Of a stretch of DNA of 14,542 nucleotides, positions 14,374 to 14,542 are shown piece by piece. The notes below the pieces were generated by a model. It was not told the DNA's origin. It made no database searches and worked only from the letters and a program-made list of their open reading frames with translations. Source of the DNA: an uncultured Prevotella sp. (GTDB lineage Bacteria > Bacteroidota > Bacteroidia > Bacteroidales > Bacteroidaceae); assembly GCA_900770515.1 (NCBI GenBank), contig CAAHDP010000170.1, positions 1 to 14,542 of the forward strand. The letters run 5' to 3'. The stretch's first letter is position 1. Each line of letters opens with the position of its first letter. The position numbers and the translations under genes were made by a program.

Positions 14374-14428
14374 AATTTTCTTGTTGAATGAATAGTTCTT
14401 TATATGAATTAATTAAAGGACATTTTTT

Positions 14429-14452
14429 GTATAAAATTCCGCTAATTTATAC
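14429..14452. promoter_or_regulatory. Inverted repeat upstream of the sulfatase operon, candidate operator
   Basis: GTATAAA at 14429-14435 and TTTATAC at 14446-14452 are perfect 7-bp inverted arms around 10 bp. They lie 56 bp upstream of the first sulfatase start. No canonical TAnnTTTG is visible on the minus strand here, so the promoter may use another sigma factor or an activator binding this site. Confidence 0.4.
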
Positions 14453-14461
14453 AGAATAGCT

Positions 14462-14477
14462 TAAAATGAGCATTTTA
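14462..14477. promoter_or_regulatory. 16-bp palindrome upstream of the sulfatase operon
   Basis: TAAAATG and CATTTTA are perfect 7-bp arms separated by AG, ten bases from the inverted repeat at 14429-14452. It could be a second regulator site or, with the AT-rich flanks, the end of an upstream transcript. Nothing else recognisable lies in 14478-14542 apart from a short CCTC/GAGG hairpin at 14489-14500. Confidence 0.35.
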
Positions 14478-14542
14478 TGAGTCTCTCGCCTCAATAGAGG
14501 TAATGGTTTGGCAATAGTTCTAATTTCTGCATTATGCATAAG

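Noticed and set aside
14532..14541. TTATGCATAA palindrome at the right edge
   Set aside because: Ten bases, AT-rich and cut off by the window end; chance occurrence is likely.

Overview
The window looks like chromosomal DNA from a gut Bacteroidota bacterium, most likely Prevotellaceae (Segatella/Prevotella-like). The reasons are: Bacteroidota-type promoters (TTTG, about 20 bp, TAnnTTTG), weak Shine-Dalgarno sites, a lipoprotein with an acidic surface-export signal, and serine-type sulfatases with an anaerobic maturase. The species is an inference; no rRNA or marker gene is present. Eleven protein genes are convincing. I see no tRNA, rRNA, CRISPR array, transposase or phage gene.

Left end (6-1511, + strand): a CoA transferase of the acetyl-CoA hydrolase / succinyl-CoA:acetate (propionyl-CoA:succinate) family, nearly certainly complete. 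Next (1512-4714, + strand) comes a region that reads differently from the rest: a clear promoter, an 80-bp nested palindrome made of 21-bp units, a well-initiated small ORF beginning MAKYKC (like a rubredoxin start), a multi-pass membrane protein with a C-terminal AraC-type DNA-binding domain, an intergenic region with palindromes, and a predicted surface lipoprotein of unknown function. I regard this regulator and lipoprotein pair as the least explained part of the window.

Middle (4762-8152, - strand): after a shared terminator hairpin come TrmH-family RNA methyltransferase, SufE and a U32-family tRNA hydroxylation-type protein, transcribed in the order U32, sufE, methyltransferase. U32 and sufE overlap by one base. 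They form a plausible RNA-modification and Fe-S operon. Upstream is a separately promoted aldo/keto reductase closely resembling E. coli YghZ (L-glyceraldehyde 3-phosphate reductase).

Right part (8308-14373, - strand): a tight four-gene operon, transcribed as sulfatase (GlcNAc-6-sulfatase-like), sulfatase, anaerobic sulfatase-maturating enzyme (anSME), sulfatase. All three sulfatases have signal peptides and a serine at the formylglycine position, so all should need the anSME encoded among them. Together they suggest desulfation of host mucin or glycosaminoglycan sugars in the periplasm or at the surface. No SusC/SusD transporter or glycoside hydrolase is visible here, so the rest of any polysaccharide locus would lie beyond the right edge.
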